Assembly: GCA_016871615.1 (NCBI GenBank)
Contig: VHCX01000027.1
Span: 1-43,058 of the forward strand
Direction of reading: 5' to 3'
DNA from: Verrucomicrobiota bacterium
GTDB taxonomy: Bacteria; Verrucomicrobiota; Verrucomicrobiia; Limisphaerales; UBA9464
Length of the DNA stretch: 43,058 bases
Shown piece after piece: positions 1 to 8,960 of this stretch; positions within the stretch are counted from its first letter, which is position 1, and each line of letters opens with the position of its first letter. The translations under genes and the position numbers were made by a program. The notes under the pieces were generated by a model. The model had not been told where the DNA came from. It saw only the letters and a program-made list of their open reading frames with translations, and did no database searches.

Positions 1-65
1 TCAAATGGATAGAGCGGCGGTTTCCTAAACCGTTGATCCAGGTTCAATTCCTGGTCGGGACACCA
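1..65 (+). tRNA. tRNA-Arg (anticodon CCT), 5' end cut by window edge
   Basis: The 3' part of a tRNA is visible. The D-arm closes with GAGC at 12-15. The anticodon stem is 17-21/29-33, with a 7-nt loop at 22-28 and anticodon CCT at 24-26, which reads the Arg codon AGG. The T stem CCAGG/CCTGG (38-42/50-54) encloses a TTCAATT loop. The 3' acceptor strand is 55-61, followed by discriminator A62 and an encoded CCA at 63-65. The 5' acceptor strand and first half of the D-arm (about 12 nt) lie outside the window. The fold is unambiguous. Identity as Arg rests on the anticodon. Confidence 0.93.
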
Positions 66-120
66 GTTTTTCCGCCAATTCCCGGGTTTTTGCAGTGGTG
101 CACGCGTCCGGCCAACCGGC

Positions 121-2520
121 TCAGGCGCCACGCACGAGTTGAAGGAAGGCGGCCTCGTCCACGATGGCCACGCCCAGCTCCCGGGCCTTGTCCAACTTGG
201 ACCCGGCGCTCTCGCCGGCCAGCACGAAGTCGGTGTTGCGGCTCACCGACGAGGCGACCTTGCCGCTGGCCTGCCGGATCATCGCCGAGGCCTCGTCCCG
301 ACTCAGGGTCGGCAGGGTTCCGGTGAGAACCCAGGTCTTGCCGGCAATGGAGCCCGGGGTCGGACCGGCAGGGGTTGCAGCCACCCGCTCGGCCTTGGGG
401 TGGACGCCCAATTGGCTCAAGCGCTCCAGCGTGCGGCGACCGGTCTCGGATTCCAGGTAGGCGGTCAGGGCGCCAGCGGCCCCGTACTCGATCCGCGTGA
501 CGTACTCAGGTTTGGCCGAGCTGCCCTTCTGGCGCAATTGGGTCCAGCGGGCATTGGCCTCGGCGGCCCCCAGGTCCACCAACTGGTCGCCCTGATCCCG
601 GATCTCGCCCTTGAGCCGCTCATAGTCGGCGCGGCGGCGTTCACGCTCCGGGTCGGAAAGGCCGGGCTGCGACGGTGAGCCCTCCTCGAGCGAGTCGTAC
701 AACCGCCCCAGCCGGACGATCCCCGCCAGGGTCTCCGAGCGGGCCACGTGGTCGAGGTCGTCATGCAGCCGGGCGATCTCGTAGGCCATGGTCTCGCCCA
801 CCGACGGCACACCCAGCGCGTGCAACCACCGGTGCAACGGTGCCGAGCGGGCCCGCTCGAGGGCGGCCACCATCTTGCCGGCGTTCTTGGCCCCGAAGAC
901 CCGGGGCTCCTCGTCGGTGCCGAGATTGAGGGTCGCCAACCCCTCCACGGTCAGGTCAAAGAGGTCCAGCGGATCACGGACCCAGCCCCGCTCCACGAGT
1001 TTCTCGGCCACGATGCCTCCGAGCGACTCGAGGTCCAGGGTCTTGCGCTGGGCGAAGTATTCCACCCGCCGGGTCAACTGGGCCGGACAGGCAGCCACGT
1101 TCTGGCAACGCCAGGCCACCTCGTCCTGGGCACCATCGGACACCTTCTCCCTGGCGATGGGACCGCCGCAAGCCGGGCAACGGCCGCCGACGTGGCGGAC
1201 GAGATCGAACTCCTCCGCGCCGGGCGGTCGCATCGTGGTCAACACCTCGGCCACCTCCGGGATCACCATGCCGGCCTTGCGGATCACCACCGTGTCGCCG
1301 ATGCGGATGTCCTTGCGGCGGATCTCATCCTCGTTGTGCAGCGTGGCACGCGACACGGTGGATCCTTGGACGAACACCGGCTCCAGTTCGGCCACGGGCG
1401 TCAGGACCCCGGTCCGGCCCACCTGGACCGTGATCGCCTGGAGGCGCGTCTGGGCCGGCGTGATCCACGGCACGGGCTTGTGGACGATGGCGTAGCCCGG
1501 GGAGCGCCGCTTGTCGGGGATGCGCGCGGCGTCGTCGAAGCGGTCCACCTTGAGCACCACCCCGTCGATCTCGTAGGGCAGACGGCGACGGAGGTCCCGG
1601 TCCTCGTCGTACCCGGCCACCACCTCGGATCGGTACACCTCCAGCGCCATGTCAATGCCCGGGCACGACCGCCACGTCCTTTGAGTCGGAAGCCCCCACG
1701 CGGCGAAACGGCTCAGCATCTCGGAATGGCTGCCGAAGCGGACGCCCTCGCAGACGCCCACCGCGTAGAAAACCGCCCGGATCGGCCGCCCGGCCACGAT
1801 CTTCGGGTCGAGCAGCTTCAGGGTCCCCGAGGTGGCGTTGCGCGGATTGGGTGCGGCCTTCTCGCCGGCCGCCGCCAGGGCGACGTTCATGGCAGCGAAG
1901 TCGTCCAGCGTGAGGTACGCCTCGCCCCGGACCTCGATCCAATCGGGCGGATTGGGCGTGTCCAACTGCAGCGGGATCGACCGGATCGTGCGCAGGTTGG
2001 CCGTGATGTCGTCGCCGAAGCGTCCATCGCCGCGGGTCACCCCCAAGCTCAACTTGCCGTGGCGGTAGTGGACGCTCAGGGACACCCCGTCGACCTTGGG
2101 CTCCATGATGAGCGGCACGGAGTCCCGGCCCAGCATCTTGCAGATCTGGGCGTACCAGGTGCGCAGGGCCTCCAGCGTGTTTTCGTCCTGAAGGCGCACC
2201 CGGCGTTCCCGATCGGGCATCTCCGCGGAAGATGGAACCTCGGAGGCTTCGACCTTCTCGAGCGAGAGCATCGGGCGCTGGTGCTCCACCCGGGCGAAGC
2301 CCTCGGCCGGGGCGCCGCCCACGCGCTGGGTCGGCGACTCGGGCGTCGCCAACTCCGGATGGGCCGCCTCCAACTGCTGGAGTTCCCGATACAACCGGTC
2401 GTATTCGAGGTCGGTGATCGTCGGGGCCGACAGGACGTAGTAGGCCCGGTCGTGGGACAGGATCTCGGCGGCCAGCCGTGCATGGCGATCCCGTGCGGCC
2501 GCAGTGGAGGCATCGGTCAC
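121..2520 (-). CDS. ligA: NAD-dependent DNA ligase LigA with extra segments
   Basis: Seals nicks in DNA during replication and repair, using NAD+ to form a ligase-AMP intermediate. The 799-residue product starts at a GTG preceded by an AAGGTG ribosome binding site. It has the N-terminal Ia domain (about 1-85), the adenylation motif KVDG with Lys142 as the expected AMP-accepting lysine, the OB fold (about 350-440), a four-Cys zinc finger (Cys448, 451, 472, 478), helix-hairpin-helix repeats (about 490-710) and a C-terminal BRCT domain (723-799). It is about 130 residues longer than E. coli LigA (671). The excess lies mainly in roughly 25 extra residues before the KVDG motif and a charged segment at about 611-675 inside the HhH region. 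The family call is certain; the role of the extra segments is unknown. Confidence 0.97.
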   Translation of the reverse strand: MTDASTAAARDRHARLAAEILSHDRAYYVLSAPTITDLEYDRLYRELQQLEAAHPELATPESPTQRVGGAPAEGFARVEHQRPMLSLEKVEASEVPSSAEMPDRERRVRLQDENTLEALRTWYAQICKMLGRDSVPLIMEPKVDGVSLSVHYRHGKLSLGVTRGDGRFGDDITANLRTIRSIPLQLDTPNPPDWIEVRGEAYLTLDDFAAMNVALAAAGEKAAPNPRNATSGTLKLLDPKIVAGRPIRAVFYAVGVCEGVRFGSHSEMLSRFAAWGLPTQRTWRSCPGIDMALEVYRSEVVAGYDEDRDLRRRLPYEIDGVVLKVDRFDDAARIPDKRRSPGYAIVHKPVPWITPAQTRLQAITVQVGRTGVLTPVAELEPVFVQGSTVSRATLHNEDEIRRKDIRIGDTVVIRKAGMVIPEVAEVLTTMRPPGAEEFDLVRHVGGRCPACGGPIAREKVSDGAQDEVAWRCQNVAACPAQLTRRVEYFAQRKTLDLESLGGIVAEKLVERGWVRDPLDLFDLTVEGLATLNLGTDEEPRVFGAKNAGKMVAALERARSAPLHRWLHALGVPSVGETMAYEIARLHDDLDHVARSETLAGIVRLGRLYDSLEEGSPSQPGLSDPERERRRADYERLKGEIRDQGDQLVDLGAAEANARWTQLRQKGSSAKPEYVTRIEYGAAGALTAYLESETGRRTLERLSQLGVHPKAERVAATPAGPTPGSIAGKTWVLTGTLPTLSRDEASAMIRQASGKVASSVSRNTDFVLAGESAGSKLDKARELGVAIVDEAAFLQLVRGA

Positions 2521-2592
2521 CTGCCCACCTTGGAGGACCGTCCCGACCCTTTGAAGCCCAAAGCCCCTCTGGAGGGTCCGGCCGGGCCCCGG

Positions 2593-3381
2593 TCACTCGG
2601 CCGTTCCGCGGCGCTGCAGCGGGTCCCAGTACATCGCGTTGCGGTACTGGTTGACCCCGCCCTTGATCGGGTCGTCGGGCGGATTGATGTTGGCGTTCCG
2701 ACGGGTCTCGGCATGGCCGTCGTTGAACACCACGTTGCCGCGGCGGCCGTGCCGGTTGTCGTCGACACCCTCGTAGGTGTTGCCGCGACCGGGCGTCATG
2801 CCCGAGCTCGGCCACCAGAGGCTGCTGCTCCAGGTGAGGTCGGGCTTGGGCATGGTGTCGCCGATGACCAGGTTCTGGACCGGATTGACGATGGCCGTGC
2901 GCTTGAACCACTTGGTGGTGGAGAGGCCGGCCGCCTCATGGGAATCGTAGGGATGGACGCCCAGGAAGAACGCGTTGTACCCGTAGCCGACCAGGTGGCA
3001 GTCGAACTTCCACGACCATGGAATGCCCGCATCCTTGCGGGGTCCCTTCAGGGCGTGGCAGCGGAAGTAGTTCGACTGCCCGCGCGCGTAGCCCACGATC
3101 GCCGTTCCCCACCAGTTGGTGCGGGAGGGCGGCTCGTCGGAGGTGGTCAGGTTGCCGTTGCGATGACCGGGGAACACATCCCGGTTGTCGTCGGTGTACA
3201 ACTGCATGAAGAGCGCGATCTGCTTGAGGTTGTTCATGCAGGCGATCGTCTCGCCCTTGGCCTTGGCCCGGCCGAGGGCCGGCAGGAGCATTCCGGCGAG
3301 GATGGCGATGATGGCGATGACCACCAGCAGCTCGATCAAGGTGAAGGCGGCGCGAGCCGTCCGGGCGAAGTTCGTCTTCAT
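2593..3381 (-). CDS. Type II pseudopilin-like protein with H-X9-DG C-terminal motif (paralog 1)
   Basis: About 262 residues. The short basic leader is followed by the prepilin peptidase recognition motif FTLIELL, with cleavage expected between Ala12 and Phe13 and the conserved Glu at mature position 5. A single hydrophobic helix follows (about 13-35). The rest is a globular exported domain ending in a His-X9-Asp-Gly motif ([12 protein letters not shown]). Proteins of this kind are numerous in Planctomycetes and Verrucomicrobia and are thought to be surface or periplasmic pseudopilins; their function is mostly unknown. Two relatives are at 38832-39722 and 39838-40701. ATG at 3381 gives a short class-III-type leader; ATG at 3414 is in frame and would add 11 residues. 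Neither has a clear ribosome binding site. No pilus assembly genes are nearby. Confidence 0.85.
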   Translation of the reverse strand: MKTNFARTARAAFTLIELLVVIAIIAILAGMLLPALGRAKAKGETIACMNNLKQIALFMQLYTDDNRDVFPGHRNGNLTTSDEPPSRTNWWGTAIVGYARGQSNYFRCHALKGPRKDAGIPWSWKFDCHLVGYGYNAFFLGVHPYDSHEAAGLSTTKWFKRTAIVNPVQNLVIGDTMPKPDLTWSSSLWWPSSGMTPGRGNTYEGVDDNRHGRRGNVVFNDGHAETRRNANINPPDDPIKGGVNQYRNAMYWDPLQRRGTAE

Positions 3382-3651
3382 GCGATCCAAGGGGTTCCGA
3401 GGGATGGATGGCATCAGGCGCCAAACCGTCCGGTTTGTCCATGCTCGAGAGGCGTCGCCAACCGGGTGCCCCGCCGGGCAGGCATCGCGAACATCCTGCG
3501 GGCGGCCCCGGGCGCGCCGGCCCGCGGCGGTGCCGGGCTCCGAAGCCTGGACCCGGCCTGCCTCCGGCATCGGGCCGTCAATTTTGACTCGCCGGCAAGA
3601 CCGGTCTCGGCGTTTTCTCCATCCATCGGTCCCCACCCAGGACCTCTCCGC

Positions 3652-4512
3652 ATGAATCCCTACGCTTCGATCGTCCGCGACTACGCCCGCAGCTTCCGCG
3701 ACGGCCGCGCCTTTCCCCTGGGCGGCCTGACCCCGACCCCCGTGGCCCCGCACCGGGCCGGTGCGCCCAGGGCCCTGATCTTCTCCCCCCACCCCGATGA
3801 CGAGTGCATCATCGGCGGCCTGGCGCTGCGTCTGCTGCGGGAATGCGGGTGGAACATCCGCAACGTCGCCGTGACGCAGGGCAGCAATCGCGCGCGGCAG
3901 GCCGAGCGCTGGACCGAGCTGCAGGCCGCCTGTGCCTTCATGGGATTCGGTCTCATCCAGACCGCACCCAACGGCCTCGAGAAGGTCACGCCCAGGTGCC
4001 GGGCCGAGGAGCCCGCGGTCTGGGCGCCCATGGTCGGTCGCATCGCCGACATCCTCCGCGCCGAGGCCCCGGCAGCCATCTTCGTCCCGCACGCCGCCGA
4101 CTGGAACGGCACCCACATCGGCACCCACCACCTGGTGATGGATGCCCTGGCCACCCTCGGCCCGGACTTCCAGACCGTCCTCATCGAGACCGAATACTGG
4201 GGCCAGATGACACGCCCTAACCTCATGGTGGAGATCGGCGAGAACGATCTCACCGACCTGGTCAGCGGCGTGTCCTTCCATGCGGGCGAGGTGCGGCGCA
4301 ACCCCTTCCACCTGCTGCTGCCGGCGTGGATGCAGGACAACGTACGGCGGGGGAGCGAACTGGTCGGCGGCCAGGGCGGTGCGGCTCCGGACTTCGGCTT
4401 CGCGACGCTCTACCGGCGCTGCCAGTGGCGGCAGGGAGCGGTCGTGGAGATCCAGCAGGGCGGACTCAACCTGGGCCTGAAGGATCGCCCGGATTCCCTG
4501 TTCCCGGCGTGA
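3652..4512 (+). CDS. PIG-L/LmbE family zinc-dependent deacetylase
   Basis: A 286-residue protein with the PIG-L hallmark HPDDE near the N terminus (His47, Asp49, Asp50) and a second metal-ligand cluster NGTHIGTHH (His155, His159, His160). Family members remove N-acetyl groups from sugar-like substrates such as GlcNAc-inositol or GlcNAc-malate; the substrate here cannot be read from sequence. There is no signal peptide, so it is probably cytoplasmic. Its stop codon overlaps the GTG start of the larE-like gene (GTGA), so the two are probably translationally coupled. ATG 3652 was chosen because the conserved Rossmann-like strand begins about 40 residues in; an open frame continues far upstream but is antisense to ligA and the pseudopilin gene and is not coding. 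Confidence 0.88.
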   Translation: MNPYASIVRDYARSFRDGRAFPLGGLTPTPVAPHRAGAPRALIFSPHPDDECIIGGLALRLLRECGWNIRNVAVTQGSNRARQAERWTELQAACAFMGFGLIQTAPNGLEKVTPRCRAEEPAVWAPMVGRIADILRAEAPAAIFVPHAADWNGTHIGTHHLVMDALATLGPDFQTVLIETEYWGQMTRPNLMVEIGENDLTDLVSGVSFHAGEVRRNPFHLLLPAWMQDNVRRGSELVGGQGGAAPDFGFATLYRRCQWRQGAVVEIQQGGLNLGLKDRPDSLFPA

Positions 4513-5375
4513 ACACCCGCCCGCATCCCGGTCCTGAGGCCCCGACCACCGAGACCCGCCATCGGGCCCTGCGCGAGGTCCTCGCCGGCTACGGCAGTTG
4601 TGTCGTCGCCTACTCGGGCGGCGTGGACTCGGTCTTCCTGGCCAAGGTCGCGCACGAGGTGCTCGGGGATCGGTCGCTGGCTGCCATCGCCGACTCCCCC
4701 AGCCTGCCGCGCCGGGAACTGCAGGAGGCCCTGGAGATCGCCGGGCGCTTCGGCATCCCGGTCCGCGTGGTCGCGACCCGGGAGTTCAACGATCCGCGGT
4801 ACCTCTCCAATCCGGAGAACCGCTGCTACTTCTGCAAGCACGCCCTGTTCCGGGAGCTCGAACCCATGGCCCGCGACCTCGGCTACCGGGTGCTTGCCTA
4901 TGGCGAGAATGCCAGCGACGTGGGCGACCACCGCCCCGGGGCCAAGGCCGCCGACGAGTTCCAGGTGCGGGCACCGCTCAAGGAGGTGGGGTTGACCAAG
5001 GAGCAAATCCGCCGGCTCAGCGCCCAGCTCGGACTGCCCACCGCCGACAAGCCGCAGATGGCCTGCCTGAGTTCCCGCATCCCCACCGGCGAGGCCGTCA
5101 CCGAGCAGAAGCTCCGCATGGTCGAGGAGGCCGAGGCGTTCCTGCGCGACCAGGGGTTCCACGACGTGCGGGTGCGCCACCATGAGCTGGGTGGTGCGCT
5201 GAAAGGGCACCTCGCCCGCATCGAGATCGGCCCCTCGGAGTTCGAGCGCTGGCAGGAGCCCGGCCTGCGCGAATCGACCGTCACCCGGCTGAAGTCCGTC
5301 GGCTATGGCCTGGTCACCGTGGACCTCCACCCGTACCGCCGCGGTCCGGCCCCGATCGCCTTCCGGGCCGCCTGA
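4509..5375 (+). CDS. larE: LarE-like ATP-dependent sacrificial sulfur transferase
   Basis: 288 residues, starting at a GTG that overlaps the stop of the PIG-L gene. The PP-loop ATP pyrophosphatase motif SGGVDS is at residues 36-41. The family motif NRCYFCK (Cys106, Cys109) and the [11 protein letters not shown] segment (Cys186) follow. Cys186 sits where the sacrificial cysteine of Lactobacillus LarE lies. LarE converts the carboxylates of the pyridinium precursor to thiocarboxylates during synthesis of the nickel-pincer cofactor of lactate racemase-type enzymes. Its partners LarB and LarC are not in this window, so the pathway assignment depends on the rest of the genome; many LarE homologs in bacteria have unproven roles. 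Length and motifs match the family well. Confidence 0.9.
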   Translation: MNTRPHPGPEAPTTETRHRALREVLAGYGSCVVAYSGGVDSVFLAKVAHEVLGDRSLAAIADSPSLPRRELQEALEIAGRFGIPVRVVATREFNDPRYLSNPENRCYFCKHALFRELEPMARDLGYRVLAYGENASDVGDHRPGAKAADEFQVRAPLKEVGLTKEQIRRLSAQLGLPTADKPQMACLSSRIPTGEAVTEQKLRMVEEAEAFLRDQGFHDVRVRHHELGGALKGHLARIEIGPSEFERWQEPGLRESTVTRLKSVGYGLVTVDLHPYRRGPAPIAFRAA

Positions 5376-5396
5376 GAGCTGCCAGCACCTCGCGCA

Positions 5397-5428
5397 GACC
5401 GGGCGGGATCGATGCCCCGCCACCGGTC
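5397..5428 (+). terminator. GC-rich hairpin after larE, possible terminator
   Basis: Stem GACCGG-GCGGG (5397-5407) pairs with CCCGC-CA-CCGGTC (5416-5428), leaving an 8-nt loop and a 2-nt bulge on the 3' side. It starts 21 nt after the larE stop and precedes the next gene by about 90 nt. There is no T-tract, so it may be a stabilising 3' hairpin or a weak terminator and not a canonical intrinsic terminator. Confidence 0.35.
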
Positions 5429-5517
5429 CTGCCCACGGGCTTGCCGGCCGTGACCGACCCCGAAGCCTCCCGGATCCGGGTTTGGACTTCTCCAATCCCG
5501 GGCCATGTTGGATCAAG

Positions 5518-6234
5518 ATGTCGGAACCGGTTTCCCAAGGCCCGCTATTGGCGGCCCGCGACGTGCACCATGCCTACGGCGAACGCCCCGTGCTGGCCGG
5601 CGTCTCGCTGGCGATCCGGGCCGGCGAACGCGTGGCCCTGACCGGGCCCTCCGGTTCCGGCAAGACCACCCTGCTCAACCTGCTGGGCGGCGTGGACCGG
5701 CCCACCTCGGGCCACATCGACTTCGACGGCACCCGCCTCGGCGACCTCGATGGCGACGGTCTGGCCGCCCTGCGCCGCCGACACGTCGGCACCGTGTTCC
5801 AGTTCTTCCACCTGCTGCCCACCTTGAGCGCCTTCGAGAACGTGGAGCTGCCGCTCCAGTTGCTGGATGTGCCCGCCGCCGAGCGCCGGGACCGGGTCGC
5901 CTCGCTGCTGGAGCGCGTGGGCGTCGCCCATCGCGCCGATGCCCCCCCGGGCGAACTCTCCGGCGGCGAAATGCAGCGGGTGGCCATCGCGCGCGCGCTG
6001 GTCCACCGGCCCAGGCTGCTGCTCGCCGACGAGCCGACGGGCAACCTCGATTCCCGAAACGGCGAGCGCATCCTCGGGCTCCTGCGCGAACTGAGCGACG
6101 AGACCGGCACCGCGCTGGTGCTCGTCACCCACAGTCCGGACGCGGCGGCCATCTGCCACCGTGAGATCCGCCTGCGCGATGGCCGCATCGCCTCCGAACA
6201 CCCGCCATCGCCCGCGCTCGCGCCCCGCCCATGA
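5518..6234 (+). CDS. ABC transporter ATPase, LolD/MacB type
   Basis: 238 residues. Walker A is GPSGSGKT (43-50), the signature is LSGGEMQRVAIARAL, Walker B is LLLADEPTG and the switch histidine lies in LVTH. The sequence type (GNLDS after Walker B, FQFFHLLPTLSAFENV for the Q-loop region) matches ATPases that drive FtsX-fold permeases such as LolCDE and MacB, which extract or move lipids, lipoproteins or other envelope molecules and do not import solutes. Its ATGA overlaps the start of the permease gene, so the two are co-translated. The 3' neighbour is an AttH-like exported protein. ATG 5518 gives the usual length. Confidence 0.94.
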   Translation: MSEPVSQGPLLAARDVHHAYGERPVLAGVSLAIRAGERVALTGPSGSGKTTLLNLLGGVDRPTSGHIDFDGTRLGDLDGDGLAALRRRHVGTVFQFFHLLPTLSAFENVELPLQLLDVPAAERRDRVASLLERVGVAHRADAPPGELSGGEMQRVAIARALVHRPRLLLADEPTGNLDSRNGERILGLLRELSDETGTALVLVTHSPDAAAICHREIRLRDGRIASEHPPSPALAPRP

Positions 6235-8960
6235 GCCGCTCGACCCCGCCGCAGGTCCAGCGGCTGCTGTGGACCCGGTTCAGTTGGCGGCACGCGCGGC
6301 AGGCCCCGTGGACCACGGCCCTGCTGGTGCTCACCCTCGCCCTCGGCGTGGCCGTGTACTTGGCCATCCGCCTCGCCAACCGGGCGGCGGTGTCGAGCTT
6401 CCGCAACTTCACCGACGTGGTCACGGCCGAGAGCGACGGCATGATCCTCGCCCCGGCGGGCAGCCTGCCCGAGTCGCTGCTGACAGGCCTGCGGAAACAG
6501 TTTCCCGACACCCCGGTGCATTGGGTGCCGGTGCTCGAAAGCACGGCCGTGGAACCCGGCGACGGGTCCGAGGGCATCATCGGCAACCGAACGACCTACA
6601 CCCTGCTCGGCGTCGACTGGGTCGCCCTGCAGAACCTCGCCCAGGCGCGTCGTGCCCAGGGGCCGGAAACGGGCTCTGGTTCGCCCCCGGAGCCGAACCG
6701 GGCCCACCCATCGGCGGCGGTGCTGGCGCAGGACCAAGGCAGCGGCTCGGTCGGAGGCGCAACCCTCCAAGACGCCGGGACTCCGGGCGACCAAGCCCTG
6801 CTCTGGGCCCGTCTGCAGGACCCCCGGGCCGTGCTCGTTCCGGCGGCGGTGGCCGCCCGCCTCCGCTCCCCCACCCTGCGTCTGGTCATCCAGGAACGCA
6901 TCGTCGACCTCCGGGTGGCCGGGGTGCTGCCCGACGACCCCGAGCAACCGAGGGCTCCGGACAACCTGCTGCTGTTCGACCTGCCGGCCCTTCAGGCTCT
7001 CACCGCCCGCCCGGGCCAACTCGACCGCATCGAGTTCGTGCTGCCCGAGGGCCCCGACCGGCCGGCCCGCGCTTCCGCGTTGCGACGGGATCTGGAAGGA
7101 TGGGCCTCCGGCCGGTGGCTGCTGAGCAGCCCCTCCGAACGGCGGGACAACGCGGCCACGATGACCCAGGCCTTCCGGCTGAACCTGACCATCCTCTCCC
7201 TCCTGGCACTGCTGGTGGGTCTGATGCTGGTGTACCAGGCCCTCGACGGGGCCGTGGTACGTCGACGGGAGGAGATCGCCATCCTCCGTTCGCTGGGCGT
7301 GGAGCCGGGCCGGATCCGGCGGGCGTGGTGGATCGAGGCGGCGGTGCTGGGGCTGTGCGGCGGCGCGCTGGGCCTGCTGCTCGGTTGGGCCGGGGCGCAG
7401 GGGGCCGTGCGCGGGGTCGGCCAGACGGTCAATTCGCTCTACTACGCCACGACCGTGCGGTCGGCCTCGCTGGACCCGGTCGAGGCCGCCGTCGCCCTGA
7501 TCCTGGCCGTGGCGGCCAGCCTCGCGGCGGGAGGCTGGCCGGCCCGGCAGGCGGCCAACACGCCCCCGGCCCAGCGGCTCGGACGCGGAAGGGCCCAGGC
7601 CGGTTCTCGAGCCCCACGCTGGGTGCTTCCCGGAGCCTTGGCCCTGCTCGGCCTGGGCGGCCTGCTGGCGACGCTTCCGGCGCTGCGACTCGAGGGTGGC
7701 TCGAGGATCTCCCTTGCGGCCTTCGGCTCGGCCCTCACCTGGCTGCTCGGGGCCGGGCTGCTGGCCGGCCTGCTGCCGCCGATGGTCCTGGGTCGTCTGG
7801 CGGCATGGGATCGCCTGTCCGGCCCGGCCCGTCTGGGCTTGAGCCACCTGCGTCGCCCCACCGGCCGGCATCGGCTGGCCATCGCCGGCCTGGTCTGCGC
7901 CGTGGCGATGACCGCGGGCATGGCCATCCTCGTCGGCAGCTTCGACACCACCCTGCGCGGCTGGATCGAGCGCACCTTCATGGCCGACCTGTATGTGTCC
8001 AGCGAGGGCGCGCAGAGCGCCTCGACGCAGAATCGCATCCAGCCAGAGACCTGGAAATCGTTGGTCGCCGAGCCCGAGGTGGTCGCGGCGAACGTCGTGC
8101 AGGCCGTCGAGCTGCAGCTCCCCGGCGGATCCACCCTGCTCTTCGGCGGCAACCCGGCCTTCATGCGGGACCAGGCCCGCATCGCCTGGCGCGAGGCGCC
8201 GACCGGCGACGCGCTCTGGGATCCGGCCTGCAACAGCGGCCTGGCCCTGGCCAGCGAGAGTTTTTCGCACCGCTTCCGGTTGCACCGGGGCGACACCCTC
8301 ACCCTGCCGACGCCCACCGGGCCGAAGGTGGTGACGCTGGCGGGCATCTTCTCCGACTACGGCAACGAACGGGGCGCGGTGGTCGTCCAGCGCGAGCACT
8401 TCGCGGCCTGGTTCGGCGATGAACTGGCCACCAGCATCATCGCCAAACTGCGCGACTCCGCCGACGCCGCGGCGGTCCGAGCCCGCTGGAAGGCGGCGCA
8501 TCCGGGTCTGGCGGTCTACACGCAGCCGCACCTGCGGGGCGAGGCCCTCCGCATCTTCCGGCAAACCTTCGCCATCACCGACGCGCTCGAACTCATCGGG
8601 GTTGCCGTGTCGGTGCTGGGCTTGGGCTTCACCCTCGCCAGCCTGCTGTGGGAGCGTCGCGACGACCTGACCACGCTGAGGGCCCTGGGCTTCCGCCACG
8701 GTGAGATCGCCTGGGCGACGACGATCGAGAGCCTGGTCACCGCCACCGTCGGCATCGGGGTCGGACTCGCCGCGAGCCTGGCGCTGGGCTGGTTGCTGAT
8801 CCACCGGGTCAACGTCCAGACCTTCGGCTGGACCCTCGAGACCGATCCCCCGTGGCTCTGGATGACAGGCCTCGCGCTGGCGGTGCTCACCATGGCGGGC
8901 CTGACCGGGTGGAGCATCGGACGCTGGGGCGCCTCCCTGCCCGCCGAACGCGAAGAATGA
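6231..8960 (+). CDS. FtsX-family ABC transporter permease (LolC/MacB-like, duplicated core)
   Basis: 909 residues. An N-terminal membrane helix (about 28-48) is followed by a large extracytoplasmic domain. The first FtsX core has helices around 315-430, with the typical coupling segment RRREEIAILRSLG. Central helices begin near 470, a second extracytoplasmic domain follows (about 575-770), and a second FtsX core closes the protein (about 780-900) with ERRDDLTTLRALG. This is the long permease type carrying both halves in one chain. The first extracytoplasmic domain contains a Gly/Ser/Pro/Gln-rich stretch at about 142-183 that looks like an insertion. It overlaps the ATPase gene by 4 nt upstream and the AttH-like gene by 4 nt downstream, a tight three-gene operon. 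The substrate is unknown. Confidence 0.93.
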   Translation: MSRSTPPQVQRLLWTRFSWRHARQAPWTTALLVLTLALGVAVYLAIRLANRAAVSSFRNFTDVVTAESDGMILAPAGSLPESLLTGLRKQFPDTPVHWVPVLESTAVEPGDGSEGIIGNRTTYTLLGVDWVALQNLAQARRAQGPETGSGSPPEPNRAHPSAAVLAQDQGSGSVGGATLQDAGTPGDQALLWARLQDPRAVLVPAAVAARLRSPTLRLVIQERIVDLRVAGVLPDDPEQPRAPDNLLLFDLPALQALTARPGQLDRIEFVLPEGPDRPARASALRRDLEGWASGRWLLSSPSERRDNAATMTQAFRLNLTILSLLALLVGLMLVYQALDGAVVRRREEIAILRSLGVEPGRIRRAWWIEAAVLGLCGGALGLLLGWAGAQGAVRGVGQTVNSLYYATTVRSASLDPVEAAVALILAVAASLAAGGWPARQAANTPPAQRLGRGRAQAGSRAPRWVLPGALALLGLGGLLATLPALRLEGGSRISLAAFGSALTWLLGAGLLAGLLPPMVLGRLAAWDRLSGPARLGLSHLRRPTGRHRLAIAGLVCAVAMTAGMAILVGSFDTTLRGWIERTFMADLYVSSEGAQSASTQNRIQPETWKSLVAEPEVVAANVVQAVELQLPGGSTLLFGGNPAFMRDQARIAWREAPTGDALWDPACNSGLALASESFSHRFRLHRGDTLTLPTPTGPKVVTLAGIFSDYGNERGAVVVQREHFAAWFGDELATSIIAKLRDSADAAAVRARWKAAHPGLAVYTQPHLRGEALRIFRQTFAITDALELIGVAVSVLGLGFTLASLLWERRDDLTTLRALGFRHGEIAWATTIESLVTATVGIGVGLAASLALGWLLIHRVNVQTFGWTLETDPPWLWMTGLALAVLTMAGLTGWSIGRWGASLPAEREE

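Noticed and set aside
748-3651. Very long plus-strand open frame running into the PIG-L gene
   Set aside because: It is antisense to ligA and the pseudopilin gene, and its residues (Gly, Arg, His, Leu-rich) lack domain features. Only the part from 3652 is coding.
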